Counted from the first letter of the stretch, positions 18,241-27,912 are shown. The stretch is DNA of 64,000 bases from Psychroserpens sp. (GCA_017643165.1 JAEPNY010000001.1:372001-436000); one strand, 5' to 3'. The notes: generated by a model not told the origin, from the sequence alone. Translations and numbers: made by a program.

Positions 18241-21090
18241 TTATAAGTTGTTGATCGTCCATGACACATAGTACATAGAACCAATTAAACCTGTTCCGAA
18301 GGCTGTAAAGTATTCATCTTGAAGAAGGTTGGTTGCACCAGCTTTGAATGTCGACTTCAAACTAGGAATACGGTAGTTAATTTGCGCATCTAATACGTTA
18401 TATGCTGGAACTTCTCCATCACCAAATGAAGCCTCCCAGAAGAAGTTATCACTCCATCTCCATGATGTATTGAAACCAAAGTTTTTGAATAATTCTGTTT
18501 TACCAAAAGATACTTTCACTTTATGTTCTGGCGTGTTGAAGTTCGTTCTAAAATCAGGATTTGCATTGACGTCAAAATCTAATCTTGACCACGTATAGTT
18601 TGCACTAATATCAAATCCGTCAAAGACTTTTGTTGAGACTTGGATTGCAGCACCATAAGAACTTACATCCTCATCGGCGTTTGTATACGTTTGATATGGT
18701 TGGAAATCATCGTTGCTTAATGCGGCCAAGATTTGCTGTGTATCAGCATTAAGTGTTCCAATAGTTAATGGATTATCTGGATCATAACCTGTTAGATCAA
18801 AATTTGATACATCACCATAGAAAGGTGCTAATACAGTTTCATTTGCTAAGAAGTCTTGATATTGGTTGTAATATGCAGAAGCATCGATAATAAACTTATC
18901 AATCTTTCCACGATATCCCAATTCGAATGACGTCACTTGTTCAGGTGTCGCAAGATTGGAGTTTCCAATAAAGTTACTACCATTTGAAGTAGGACTGTGA
19001 TCACCAAGGTCTGTTGAAATAGACGCTAATAATGAATTATTGTATGCTGCAACTCCTGATTGCTGAATATTTGCAGGTAAGCCAAAGTTAGCTTGCGCGA
19101 ACTGACTCACACCGTAAGTGTCAACATAACGTGACGGGTTGTCTTCAGCTCCACCAACCAATACTGCACGTCCAACATTTAAACCAATGTATAAATCTTG
19201 TGTCGTCGGGTTTCTAAAACCAGTTTGGAATGACGCACGAATGTTATGATTATCATTAATGGTAAAACCAGCAGAAAGTCTCGGTGAATAGAAGCCGTCG
19301 AATAATTCGTTCTTATCGTAACGAAGTGATCCAGTTAATTTCAATTCAACGCTTTCGGATAATTCTAATGATTTCTGAATTTGAGTATAGATACCTAATT
19401 CAGAATAGGTAATAGGACCATCGAAATCTGTATAGATAGTTCCGAAAGAGTTCAAACGATACGTTCTAAAAGAACCACCAACTTGAATTTCAGCGACGTC
19501 CCATAAATGACTAAAGTTATAATTGTAATCTACGTGATAGATCTGTGAATTATCTTGGAATCGAGATCCTGTTGAAAGATCAGGATCATTTGTGATACGG
19601 TCAAATACATTTTGGAATTCTGGAGTTCCTGGGATTAATCTACCAGTATCTGCAGCTTGTCGTGCAGCAGCGTGTGCTTCATCCTGCGTTAATCCGCCAA
19701 GTGTACCACCAATATATTGAGCTACATATTCTCCAAACCAAGTTAAATCATCTTTCCAAGCTCTGTTGATATTAATTCCGGTGAATACCATATCATAAGA
19801 ATCACCTGCTTTATCTTCTGTAATGTATCCTCTTAAAAAGAAGTTATCATTTCTTATTTCTAGTTTATGCTGTTGTAAGAAGAAATCCTTGATGTTATAA
19901 CGGTTAGCACCTTGGTAAATCGTATTACCAGATCCAATTTTACCTACGTATTGGATTTCAAAATCACTGGCCCATGGGCGATAGTATAATCCCCAATCAG
20001 CCTTGATACTCTCCGCATTATAATTGGTAAGATCCATTTCGTTATAACCCGTTCTACTAACGTTAACTGAAGGTACTAATGCAGCAGATCCTGCAGGCGC
20101 TAAACCTAAAGCTTCTAAAGCTTGTGCAACACCATTAATATTTGTGCTAACCTCATCTCCATAAACATTTATTCCATCGTAATCGATGTCGGCTCTAGTT
20201 AGACCTCTATTAAGTTTATCGTCTTCATTTGTTGCGGCCCAGTCTGTTCCTTTTAAATAACCAAAATTAACCTTAGCAGCAAACTTATCACTGAATTTAT
20301 GTGATAAACGAATTCCTAGATCTGTGTAATCATTATCACCAGCTGCCTCTTGAGATGTGATACCTCGTTTTATATAACCGCTAATACCTTCATGGTCAAA
20401 TGGGCTCTTACTTCTCATAAAAAGAATACCATTAAAGGCATTCGCACCATATAGTGCAGAAGCAGCACCAGGGAGAAGCTCGACGCTAAGCACGTCTGTT
20501 TCTGTCATACCTAGCAAGTTACCAAGAGGGAAGTTAAGTGCTGGAGCAGAGTTATCCATCCCATCAACGAGTTGCATAAAACGCGTGTTTGCAAACGTTG
20601 CAAATCCTCTCGTGTTAATAGACTTGAATGTCAAACTATTCGTGTTTATGTCTACCCCTTTTAAATTTTCTAGACCGTCATAAAAATCTACCGATGCGGT
20701 GTTCTTTATTTCTTTCAGTCCGAATCGTTCTACCGTAACAGGAGATTCAAATATTCGTTCTGGCGTTCTAGAAGCAGATATAATCACTTCATCGAGTGAT
20801 GTTCCTTCTACTAGAGTGAAGTCTAAGGTTTGTGGGTTAGTTGTAACATCTTTAGTTACCGATTCAAAACCTACACTACTTACTTGAATTTTAAATGGAG
20901 GATCGAGGTCAACTACAAGGGTATAGTTTCCGTCGAAATCTGAAATAGTTCCTGAGGTAGTTCCGATAACAATAATGTTGGCACCTGGAAGAGGTATACC
21001 GTTGTTGTCCGTAATCTTACCTTTTACTGTAGTCTGTGCAAAAGTAAAAGCACAACAAAACAGCATCATAATCTTGAAAATTGTCTTCAT
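18241..21090 (-). CDS. TonB-dependent receptor with carboxypeptidase-regulatory-like N-terminal domain
   Basis: 949 residues. Signal peptide (MKTIFKIMMLFCCAFTFAQ), then a carboxypeptidase-D-regulatory-like domain (about 20-105; KGKITDNNGIPLPGANIIV, SDFDGNYTL), plug (about 110-240; TRGFATFANTRFMQLVDGMD, ELLPGAASALYGANAFNGIL) and a beta barrel with ERVSFGK-like strands ending SWTINNL. This is the non-SusC outer-membrane receptor layout. The ligand is unknown, though the partner SGNH lipoprotein hints at an acylated or esterified substrate. The two genes form an operon of receptor then hydrolase. The final residue is Leu rather than aromatic, which is less usual for a barrel end. Confidence 0.9.
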   Translation of the reverse strand: MKTIFKIMMLFCCAFTFAQTTVKGKITDNNGIPLPGANIIVIGTTSGTISDFDGNYTLVVDLDPPFKIQVSSVGFESVTKDVTTNPQTLDFTLVEGTSLDEVIISASRTPERIFESPVTVERFGLKEIKNTASVDFYDGLENLKGVDINTNSLTFKSINTRGFATFANTRFMQLVDGMDNSAPALNFPLGNLLGMTETDVLSVELLPGAASALYGANAFNGILFMRSKSPFDHEGISGYIKRGITSQEAAGDNDYTDLGIRLSHKFSDKFAAKVNFGYLKGTDWAATNEDDKLNRGLTRADIDYDGINVYGDEVSTNINGVAQALEALGLAPAGSAALVPSVNVSRTGYNEMDLTNYNAESIKADWGLYYRPWASDFEIQYVGKIGSGNTIYQGANRYNIKDFFLQQHKLEIRNDNFFLRGYITEDKAGDSYDMVFTGININRAWKDDLTWFGEYVAQYIGGTLGGLTQDEAHAAARQAADTGRLIPGTPEFQNVFDRITNDPDLSTGSRFQDNSQIYHVDYNYNFSHLWDVAEIQVGGSFRTYRLNSFGTIYTDFDGPITYSELGIYTQIQKSLELSESVELKLTGSLRYDKNELFDGFYSPRLSAGFTINDNHNIRASFQTGFRNPTTQDLYIGLNVGRAVLVGGAEDNPSRYVDTYGVSQFAQANFGLPANIQQSGVAAYNNSLLASISTDLGDHSPTSNGSNFIGNSNLATPEQVTSFELGYRGKIDKFIIDASAYYNQYQDFLANETVLAPFYGDVSNFDLTGYDPDNPLTIGTLNADTQQILAALSNDDFQPYQTYTNADEDVSSYGAAIQVSTKVFDGFDISANYTWSRLDFDVNANPDFRTNFNTPEHKVKVSFGKTELFKNFGFNTSWRWSDNFFWEASFGDGEVPAYNVLDAQINYRIPSLKSTFKAGATNLLQDEYFTAFGTGLIGSMYYVSWTINNL

Positions 21091-21221
21091 TTTAGGGAAT
21101 TAGTTAATTTATTAAAGCAATATAAATAATTTAATGGTACGGAAATCAAAAAATTGAGAAAATAATGCATGCATAATAAATATTTGACAAAAAATGGACT
21201 GAAAAATCATCAAATTATAAA

Positions 21222-21256
21222 AAAACGCTAGGATTCTTAATGAATTCTAGCGTTTT
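21222..21256 (-). terminator. Terminator of the glgA-like-DUF4270-glmS transcript
   Basis: Arms of 15 bases (21222-21236, 21242-21256) with one G-T mismatch, core AACGCTAG, loop TTAAT. Preceding plus-strand A-run gives a T-run on the minus strand. It lies 22 bases past the glmS stop. Confidence 0.85.
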
Positions 21257-21277
21257 AACTGATTTATATCTGTTATA

Positions 21278-23125
21278 TTATTCTACTGTAACTGCCTTTG
21301 CTAAATTACGTGGTTGATCCACATTTTTGCCTAACATAAGGGCAATATGATATGATAATAATTGTAGTGGGATCGTAGTAAGCAAAGGTGATAACGATTC
21401 GATAGTTTCTGGAACTTCGATAACGTGATCAGCAAGTTCTTTGACCTGCGTATCGCCTTCAGTTACAATGCCGATAATTTTACCTTTACGTGATTTTATT
21501 TCCTGAATGTTACTCACCACTTTTTCATAATGACCTTTTTTAGTGGCAATTACTACGATTGGCATGTTTTCGTCGATCAAAGCGATAGGGCCATGCTTCA
21601 TTTCCGCAGCAGGATAACCCTCAGCATGGATATATGAAATTTCTTTTAATTTAAGGGCGCCTTCTAGTGCTACAGGGAAGTTATAACCGCGTCCTAAGTA
21701 TAAAAAGTTATGAACATCTTTATAGATTTCAGCAATAGTTTTGACGTAATCATCAGATTCTAATGCTTTCTTTACTTTATCCGGAATAAGTTCTAATTCG
21801 ATAAGATGATGTCTATAATCTGAACTAGAAATGGTGCCTTTAGCTCTTGATAAGCGTAAGGCTATTAATGTCAGTACCGTAATCTGCGTAGTAAAAGCTT
21901 TTGTTGATGCTACGCCTATTTCTGGTCCGGCATGTGTGTATGCACCAGCATGAGCTTCTCTAGCAATAGACGATCCCACAACATTACAAACACCAAAAAC
22001 AAAAGCACCTTTAGATTTCGCAAGTTTTATTGCTGCCAGAGTATCAGCCGTTTCTCCAGATTGCGAGATAGCAATAACGACATCTTTTTCTGTGATGATT
22101 GGGTTTCGGTATCTAAATTCTGAAGCATATTCGACTTCAACAGGAATTCTAGCTAAATCTTCAAAGATATATTCCGCCACAAGTCCAGCATGCCATGATG
22201 TTCCGCAGGCAACTATAATGATGCGATCAGCATTGAGGAATTTTTTCATATTATCTTCAACACCTGCCATTTTTATTATGGCTTCATTCGTTAAAAGACG
22301 ACCTCTAAATGTATCCAAGATCGCACTTGGTTGCTCATAGATTTCTTTTAACATGAAATGGTCATATCCGCCTTTTTCAATCTGCTCTAAGTTCAATTGT
22401 AATTCTTGAACGTATGGGTCTACTAAAGAATCGTCATGTATTTTTCTAATTTTCACACCTTTATCTCGCCTAACAATAGCCATTTCCTCGTCTTCGAGAT
22501 AAATAGCATTTTTGGTATATTCGATAAACGGAGATGCATCACTGGCAATAAAAAACTCATCGTCACCAATTCCTATAGCTAATGGGCTTCCCAATCTTGC
22601 TACAACAATTTCGTTGGGCTTGTTTCTGTCAAACACTGCAATTGCATAAGCACCAACAACTTGATTCAATGCAATCTGAACGGCTTTACCAAGTTTGATT
22701 TGCTCGTTTTTCTTAACATCCTCAATCAGGTTTACAAGAACTTCGGTGTCAGTGTCAGATTTGAACACATACCCTCTTTTAATAAGTTCTTTTTTTAAAG
22801 ATTCATAGTTCTCAATTATGCCATTGTGAATAATCACAAGATCTCCAGAATTAGAGTAATGAGGGTGTGAATTTACGTCATTCGGAACACCATGAGTAGC
22901 CCACCTCGTATGACCAATTCCAACAGAACCATGGGTCGTAATTTCAGATTCTAATTTAGTCTCTAAGTTTGCAACTTTACCTTTTGTTTTTGAAAGTTTG
23001 AGGTCTGTGCCATCAAAAAGAGCAATTCCGGCACTATCATACCCACGATATTCAAGACGTTTCAGTCCTTTAAGTATTATGGGATAAGCTTCACGATGCC
23101 CAATGTATCCAACAATTCCGCACAT
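21278..23125 (-). CDS. glmS: Glutamine-fructose-6-phosphate aminotransferase
   Basis: 615 residues. It makes glucosamine-6-phosphate from fructose-6-phosphate and glutamine, the first step to UDP-GlcNAc for peptidoglycan and lipid A. The N-terminal glutaminase begins with catalytic C2 (MCGIVGYIGH) and contains RLEYRGYDSAG and GHTRWATHG; the isomerase half has two SIS domains with CGTSWHAG, SQSGETADT, AST-KAFT and the C-terminal PRNLAKAVTVE. It is the last gene of a run with the DUF4270 and glycogen-synthase-like genes (6-base gap to DUF4270). No glmS ribozyme is seen upstream, since the gene is internal to the operon. Confidence 0.98.
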   Translation of the reverse strand: MCGIVGYIGHREAYPIILKGLKRLEYRGYDSAGIALFDGTDLKLSKTKGKVANLETKLESEITTHGSVGIGHTRWATHGVPNDVNSHPHYSNSGDLVIIHNGIIENYESLKKELIKRGYVFKSDTDTEVLVNLIEDVKKNEQIKLGKAVQIALNQVVGAYAIAVFDRNKPNEIVVARLGSPLAIGIGDDEFFIASDASPFIEYTKNAIYLEDEEMAIVRRDKGVKIRKIHDDSLVDPYVQELQLNLEQIEKGGYDHFMLKEIYEQPSAILDTFRGRLLTNEAIIKMAGVEDNMKKFLNADRIIIVACGTSWHAGLVAEYIFEDLARIPVEVEYASEFRYRNPIITEKDVVIAISQSGETADTLAAIKLAKSKGAFVFGVCNVVGSSIAREAHAGAYTHAGPEIGVASTKAFTTQITVLTLIALRLSRAKGTISSSDYRHHLIELELIPDKVKKALESDDYVKTIAEIYKDVHNFLYLGRGYNFPVALEGALKLKEISYIHAEGYPAAEMKHGPIALIDENMPIVVIATKKGHYEKVVSNIQEIKSRKGKIIGIVTEGDTQVKELADHVIEVPETIESLSPLLTTIPLQLLSYHIALMLGKNVDQPRNLAKAVTVE

Positions 23126-23131
23126 ATTAAA

Positions 23132-24775
23132 TTAGTTCTCCGGTTCAGTATAAAAGATCTCCAAATATAGCTTTTTTTCTTCGTCGATTGTATTGTTTCC
23201 AAACAATACCGTACCTCGAGGTGTAATCGCTGAACTAATTGGCAAGGTTTCTTCGGTGTCGTCACCATTTAAAATGTCTAATTGAGCTGCGTTTCCTTCA
23301 ATATTAATATTACCTGAAACAGCTAGACCGAGTTTTACGTTTGTTGAATCTCGTAAAAGGATATTATTGATATGCTCAGTAATTCTTAATTTATATTTGA
23401 CGCCATTTCCATCACCATTATCGCCTTCTCTAACAAGACCGCCTAAATGTATCGTTCTAGACGTTTCAGGATCATTATTACTAGAAACATCAAAGAAATA
23501 ATCGACTAGTGGCGTATTGTTTTTAGCATCATACAGATAGATTCTGCTCGGTTCTTCAACATTAACTTCATCTTGATTAACATAGAATACGAGGTTCGCT
23601 TCATTAACTAATCGCTTAGCGCTTACGAACTTTCCATTTTCATCAGTTTCAACAAACTCATTTTTAAAGGTCTCAAAGGTGTTATTTGTTGCATTATCTT
23701 CATCTAAATCTTCCCCATTAAAGAGTTTGATTTCTGCTACAGACCCTTGCCCGCCTTTTAAGAATAGATTTTGATCACCAGTAGATTCATTTCCACTATT
23801 GAGTGTATAATCATTTGTCAAGAAATTCACGCGATTACCCGTAAAGTTCAGAATAACGGTAGTTTGAACAGGATCTGCACCTTCAGTGAACGGATCACGT
23901 GTATAAAAAATGGTCACGGTTGCTGCCGCTGATGCCATATTTAGTAATAACATAGAACCATTGGTGAATCCGGCTTCAGCTTTGAAGTAAAGACCTCTAA
24001 AATAGTCATTGAAATTATTAACGTTACTAAGTTCGGTAGAACCGTTCATGTCAAGAATTTTCTCTTGCCAATATTGGATGTCGTCATCAGCAGTAAATGA
24101 AATTCGTATTCCTGGTGCAATTCGACTTGTTTCTGTACCGTCTTCATCAGTTAAAATGATTTGCTCTGCACTTGGTTCGAAGTTCAATTCGTTATACAAT
24201 AAAACACCTTCTAATTGTGATGGGCTAATAACGTCTGAACCAGTTGAACCATTTGCATAATAGCGTTGTGCTTGATCAATTTCTGCAGCATTCGGATCAA
24301 AATCTCTTAAAAAATAATTGCTCTCATAAATTGAAAGATCGAATGGTTCAATTCCAAATATTGAATCCAACTCGTAAGTTGTACTTCCATCATTTGGATC
24401 TAAACCAACAGCACGACTAAAATATGGCACATAAATAACTACTGAATCAACAGTGGCATTTCCGCCAAAATCTGGATCGAGTAGTGATGGGCGCAATTGT
24501 GATACAAAACTTGCTGTAGTTCTCCCATAATTTGGATTTGGGTCTTCATAAGACCCTAACCAATTAATTGGTAAATTATTGGATTGTATTGGCTCTAAAG
24601 CTTTTGTATACGCTATAACCTCGTAATCTTCATTGATTGTATTAAAGTGTGTTGCCGTGTCATTATTAATAATGTCAGATTCAAGATTGGCAAAGTCTTT
24701 ATCACAAGCAATAAAGGAGCTAATCATTAGCGCTAATACTGCTAAGTTTTTTAGGGCAATGTTTCTTTTTTTCAT
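23132..24775 (-). CDS. DUF4270 family lipoprotein
   Basis: 547 residues starting with a lipoprotein signal (LALMISSFIAC, lipid on the Cys near residue 24). The body, with ATHFNTINEDYEVIAYTKALEPIQSNNLP and DVDSVVIYVPY-type strands, is the DUF4270 family, found in Bacteroidota. Function is unknown; it should be anchored in the outer membrane or its periplasmic side. The gene lies 11 bases after the glycogen-synthase-like gene and 6 before glmS, and the three look like one transcript. The recurring neighbourhood with glycogen-synthase-like and glmS genes in flavobacteria suggests a cell-envelope rather than storage role. Confidence 0.85.
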   Translation of the reverse strand: MKKRNIALKNLAVLALMISSFIACDKDFANLESDIINNDTATHFNTINEDYEVIAYTKALEPIQSNNLPINWLGSYEDPNPNYGRTTASFVSQLRPSLLDPDFGGNATVDSVVIYVPYFSRAVGLDPNDGSTTYELDSIFGIEPFDLSIYESNYFLRDFDPNAAEIDQAQRYYANGSTGSDVISPSQLEGVLLYNELNFEPSAEQIILTDEDGTETSRIAPGIRISFTADDDIQYWQEKILDMNGSTELSNVNNFNDYFRGLYFKAEAGFTNGSMLLLNMASAAATVTIFYTRDPFTEGADPVQTTVILNFTGNRVNFLTNDYTLNSGNESTGDQNLFLKGGQGSVAEIKLFNGEDLDEDNATNNTFETFKNEFVETDENGKFVSAKRLVNEANLVFYVNQDEVNVEEPSRIYLYDAKNNTPLVDYFFDVSSNNDPETSRTIHLGGLVREGDNGDGNGVKYKLRITEHINNILLRDSTNVKLGLAVSGNINIEGNAAQLDILNGDDTEETLPISSAITPRGTVLFGNNTIDEEKKLYLEIFYTEPEN

Positions 24776-24786
24776 AAAATGATCTA

Positions 24787-25596
24787 CTAATCTAATACTT
24801 TGGTATTGTAAAACTCGGTGTAGTGTTCAGCAAAGTCTTCTATTGGATAATAATCTAATACAGGCTTGTCTAAAGAATTTAAATAATCGTCCAATTCTTT
24901 TGGCAATTCATTTGATCCTTTTATAAGTGCATCAGAATGATCAATAGCGATCTTCATTAGGTTGGTATAGTCTGGATTTTCTAATAGCTTTATTTGACTT
25001 TCATCTACGTTATCGAATTTTACTTTATTCATCATGTTCTTGTCTAACGTTCCATCAAAGCTTTGATTGTATATAGATGTCACAATTTTACTTTCCGTGA
25101 ATAATGGTTCGTTTTTGTAAAATTCTTTAAGATAGAGTGGTAATAAGGAAGCTAGCCATCCATTTACATGGATAATATCTGGTGACCAGTTCAATTTTTT
25201 AACAGTTTCTATAACCCCTTTAGCGAAAAAGATGGCACGTTCATCATTGTCAGGGAATAAATTTCCATCTTCATCAGTTAGGGTTGCTTTGCGTTTAAAG
25301 TATTCTTCATTATCAATAAAATAAACCTGAATGCGTTCTTTTGGAATAGAGGCCACCTTAATAATTAAAGGCATGTCTAAATCATTAATCACAAGATTAA
25401 TTCCTGATAATCTTATCACTTCGTGAAGTTGATGACGTCTTTCATTGATGTTACCATAACGAGGCATAAATATTCGTATCTGACCTCCTTGTTTATTAAC
25501 CATTTTTGGAGCTTCAAATGACATTGAAGAAATCTCCGTCTCTGGCAAATATGGTACTACTTCAGAAGACACATACAATATTCTCTTATCTTTCAT
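24787..25596 (-). CDS. Glycogen/starch synthase N-terminal-like (GT5) single-domain protein
   Basis: 269 residues covering only the N-terminal Rossmann domain of GT5 synthases: KRILYVSSEVVPYLPE, GGQIRIFMPRYGNI, SPDIIHVNGWLAS and a strand before ATALIKGSN. Normal synthases are about 480 residues; the C-terminal domain with the ADP-glucose site is absent, and the sugar-nucleotide motif KTGGLADV that follows VSSEV is replaced by PETEISSMSFEAP. So it is unlikely to be a working glycogen synthase. ATG 25596 is preferred to ATG 25632 because a -7 box (TAATTTTG, 25634-25641) would place the transcription start downstream of 25632. Operon head for DUF4270 and glmS. Confidence 0.85.
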   Translation of the reverse strand: MKDKRILYVSSEVVPYLPETEISSMSFEAPKMVNKQGGQIRIFMPRYGNINERRHQLHEVIRLSGINLVINDLDMPLIIKVASIPKERIQVYFIDNEEYFKRKATLTDEDGNLFPDNDERAIFFAKGVIETVKKLNWSPDIIHVNGWLASLLPLYLKEFYKNEPLFTESKIVTSIYNQSFDGTLDKNMMNKVKFDNVDESQIKLLENPDYTNLMKIAIDHSDALIKGSNELPKELDDYLNSLDKPVLDYYPIEDFAEHYTEFYNTKVLD

Positions 25597-25633
25597 AAAT
25601 CTTGCGTTTTTGGAATTATAAATAAAAAACATG

Positions 25634-25641
25634 CAAAATTA
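25634..25641 (-). promoter_or_regulatory. -7 box of the glgA-like-DUF4270-glmS operon
   Basis: Minus-strand TAATTTTG matches TAnnTTTG exactly. Expected transcription start near 25628 lies inside or past the ATG at 25632, favouring ATG 25596. Confidence 0.5.
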
Positions 25642-25672
25642 CAAAAATTTATGCAGATTGTCAGTAAAATAT

Positions 25673-25680
25673 TAAGTTTG
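25673..25680 (+). promoter_or_regulatory. -7 box of panC
   Basis: TAAGTTTG matches TAnnTTTG. It lies 24 bases before the TTG at 25705 but downstream of the ATG at 25651, which would therefore not be transcribed. It is divergent to the box at 25634-25641. Confidence 0.45.
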
Positions 25681-25704
25681 CAGGCTGTTAAACTTTTACC
25701 AATA

Positions 25705-26556
25705 TTGGAGATTTTTGAAAATAAAAACACCTTAGGGAACTATCTGGACACATTGAGGTCAAGAAATCACACCATCGGTTTTGTCCCAACTATGGGTGCA
25801 TTACATGATGGTCATGCCTCGTTAGTTATACAAGGTCTTAAAACTAACGACTTTGTTGTTGTGAGCATTTTTGTAAATCCTACGCAGTTTGATAATGCTA
25901 ACGATCTTGTAAAGTATCCTAGAACGTTAGAAAAAGATGTAACCCTATTAAGCAAAATCTCTGCTGATAACATCGCAGTATACGCGCCATCGGTAGAAGA
26001 TATATATGGATCTGACGTGGTGGCCTCAGGCTTTGACTTTGACGGTTTGGAGCAAGAAATGGAAGGCCAATATAGAACAGGACATTTTGACGGTGTTGGT
26101 ACAATAGTTAAACGGCTTTTTGAAATCGTTAAACCTAATCATGCATATTTCGGGGAGAAAGATTTTCAGCAACTTATGATTATTAAGAAACTCGTAGAGA
26201 AACATGAAATGCCAGTAAACGTGATAGGTTGTGATATCCTAAGAGAGCAAGATGGTCTTGCAATGAGTTCAAGAAATATGCGTCTCAAACCAGCATATAG
26301 AGCAGCAGCACCATTAATCTATCAAACTCTAAAAACTGCCAAAATAAAGTTTGGCACAAAAAGTGCTAAAAAGGTTACTGAATGGGTGAATGAACAGTTT
26401 GCAAATCACGAGTTACTCGAATTAGAATATTTTGTTATTGCAGACAGCGAAACACTCAAAACTATAAATCGAAAATCAAATAAAAAAACGTATAGAGCAT
26501 TTATTGCTGTCTATGCAGATGATATTAGGCTCATAGATAATATCGCACTAAATTAA
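25705..26556 (+). CDS. panC: Pantothenate synthetase (pantoate-beta-alanine ligase)
   Basis: 283 residues from a TTG start. It joins pantoate and beta-alanine using ATP in coenzyme A synthesis. Motifs: [11 protein letters not shown] (the HxGH nucleotide-binding signature, H34 and H37), FVNPTQF, GKRLFEIV-like [21 protein letters not shown] and LAMSSRN (KMSKS equivalent). The frame is open back to an ATG at 25651, but from the TTG there are 26 residues before VPTMG, as in E. coli PanC, length matches the family, and the -7 box lies between the two starts. panD follows 13 bases later. Confidence 0.92.
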   Translation: MEIFENKNTLGNYLDTLRSRNHTIGFVPTMGALHDGHASLVIQGLKTNDFVVVSIFVNPTQFDNANDLVKYPRTLEKDVTLLSKISADNIAVYAPSVEDIYGSDVVASGFDFDGLEQEMEGQYRTGHFDGVGTIVKRLFEIVKPNHAYFGEKDFQQLMIIKKLVEKHEMPVNVIGCDILREQDGLAMSSRNMRLKPAYRAAAPLIYQTLKTAKIKFGTKSAKKVTEWVNEQFANHELLELEYFVIADSETLKTINRKSNKKTYRAFIAVYADDIRLIDNIALN

Positions 26557-26557
26557 T

Positions 26558-26565
26558 TATCTTTG
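26558..26565 (+). promoter_or_regulatory. -7 box directly before panD
   Basis: TATCTTTG, an exact TAnnTTTG match, ends 4 bases before the panD ATG at 26570. It would produce a leaderless or nearly leaderless panD message in addition to any panC read-through. Confidence 0.5.
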
Positions 26566-26569
26566 CACC

Positions 26570-26920
26570 ATGCAAATTCAAGTTGTAAAATCTAAGATTC
26601 ACAGAGTAAAAGTTACAGGCGCAGACCTAAATTATATCGGTAGTATCACTATTGATGAAGACCTTATGGAAGCTGCCAATATTATTCAAGGTGAAAAAGT
26701 ACAAATTGTGAATAACGATAACGGAGAACGCCTAGAAACCTATTGCATTCCCGGACCTAGAAATAGCGGTGAGATTACCTTAAATGGAGCAGCAGCGAGA
26801 AAAGTTGCTGTAGGCGATACACTGATATTGATAACTTATGCGTTTATGGATATTGAAGACGCTAAAGTTTTTAAACCTTCATTAGTATTTCCGGATGAAG
26901 GGACTAATCTTTTAAAATAA
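26570..26920 (+). CDS. panD: Aspartate 1-decarboxylase
   Basis: 116 residues. It converts aspartate to beta-alanine for pantothenate. The proenzyme self-cleaves at G24-S25 (YIGSITID) to create the pyruvoyl cofactor; that site is intact. NGAAARKV and the FITY-like [11 protein letters not shown] region complete the fold. Length fits the family. It follows panC by 13 bases and precedes the YbhN-like gene by 4, so the three are probably cotranscribed, with panD also having its own -7 box. Confidence 0.97.
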   Translation: MQIQVVKSKIHRVKVTGADLNYIGSITIDEDLMEAANIIQGEKVQIVNNDNGERLETYCIPGPRNSGEITLNGAAARKVAVGDTLILITYAFMDIEDAKVFKPSLVFPDEGTNLLK

Positions 26921-26924
26921 ACTT

Positions 26925-27878
26925 TTGAAACGAAAGACCGCCAAACTCCTTAAAATAATACTGCCTTTAGTATTGGGAGTTGTGCTCGTGTGGTATTCTT
27001 TATCGAAAATTTCTGTCGAGGACCTTATTGGCTACTTTAAGAATGCTGATTACGGTTACATCGGATTAGGCTTACTGTTTGGGTTGTTAAGTCATTTATC
27101 AAGAGCTTACCGCTGGAAATATATGATAGAACCAATGGGCTATACCCTTAGGTTGCCTAATAGTATTATGGCAGTTTTTGCAACGTATTTGGTCAATTAT
27201 ACGATTCCACGCGCTGGCGAAATCACACGTGCTACAATACTCACAAATTATGAAGGTGTGCCTTTTGAAAAAGGATTTGGAACTATTGTTGCCGAACGTG
27301 TTGCTGATATGGTTGTTATGCTAGGGATAATTACAATTACCCTATTCTTGGAGTTCGAATTCATTTATCAGTTTTTTTCAGAACGATTTAATCCCAATAA
27401 GTTAATAATTGGAGGATCGATTGGCTTAGTGATCCTAGGGTTAGTATTTACATTTCTTAAAAAGAGCTCCTCTCCATTTGCAATCAAGGTTAGGGCCTTT
27501 ATTAGCGGATTAATAGAGGGTATTTTGAGTATTTTCAAAATGAAACATAAATGGGCATTTATTGCGCATACTTTATTCATATGGTTGATGTATGTTTTAA
27601 TGTTTTACATCACTACGTTTTCAATTCCAGAAACGTCAAATTTACCGATTGCTGCTGTTTTGATCGGATTTATTTCTGCGAGTTTTAGTATTGCGGCGAC
27701 TAATGGAGGTATTGGCTCATATCCTGTTGCTGTATATGCTGCGTTTTCAATTTTTGCTATCGCTAAAGAACCTAGTATTGCTTTCGGGTGGATCATGTGG
27801 TCTTCTCAAACCCTTATGATCATAGTGCTTGGCGGAATTTCTTTAATTTATTTACCGATTTACAATAGAACTAAATAA
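26925..27878 (+). CDS. YbhN/lysylphosphatidylglycerol-synthase-type transmembrane protein
   Basis: 317 residues with about eight hydrophobic segments, beginning LLKIILPLVLGVVLVWYSL. It matches the flippase-like UPF0104 membrane domain of MprF/YbhN: SRAYRWKYMIEPMGY, YLVNYTIPRAGEITRATIL and the AATNGGIGSYPVAVYAAF loop are typical. Proteins of this fold move or modify lipids in the inner membrane, but the substrate here is unknown; no catalytic synthase domain is attached. The TTG at 26925 is the start, 4 bases after the panD stop; no ATG lies nearby. Confidence 0.85.
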   Translation: MKRKTAKLLKIILPLVLGVVLVWYSLSKISVEDLIGYFKNADYGYIGLGLLFGLLSHLSRAYRWKYMIEPMGYTLRLPNSIMAVFATYLVNYTIPRAGEITRATILTNYEGVPFEKGFGTIVAERVADMVVMLGIITITLFLEFEFIYQFFSERFNPNKLIIGGSIGLVILGLVFTFLKKSSSPFAIKVRAFISGLIEGILSIFKMKHKWAFIAHTLFIWLMYVLMFYITTFSIPETSNLPIAAVLIGFISASFSIAATNGGIGSYPVAVYAAFSIFAIAKEPSIAFGWIMWSSQTLMIIVLGGISLIYLPIYNRTK

Positions 27879-27912
27879 TTTTTTACCTTGCTTGCTATAA
27901 ACCTAGCTTGAC

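Noticed and set aside
17435-18271. Several plus-strand frames opposite the SGNH lipoprotein
   Set aside because: Shadows of a low-stop antisense strand; the minus frame carries lipobox and SGNH blocks.
21165-21174. Perfect palindrome ATGCATGCAT upstream of the 949-residue receptor
   Set aside because: Only 10 bases, repetitive in nature, without a matching partner or clear promoter relation, so chance cannot be excluded.
24787-25596. Frameshifted or truncated full glycogen synthase
   Set aside because: No second half is found downstream: DUF4270 follows at 11 bases with its own lipobox. The short form resembles a stable single-domain protein rather than a broken gene.
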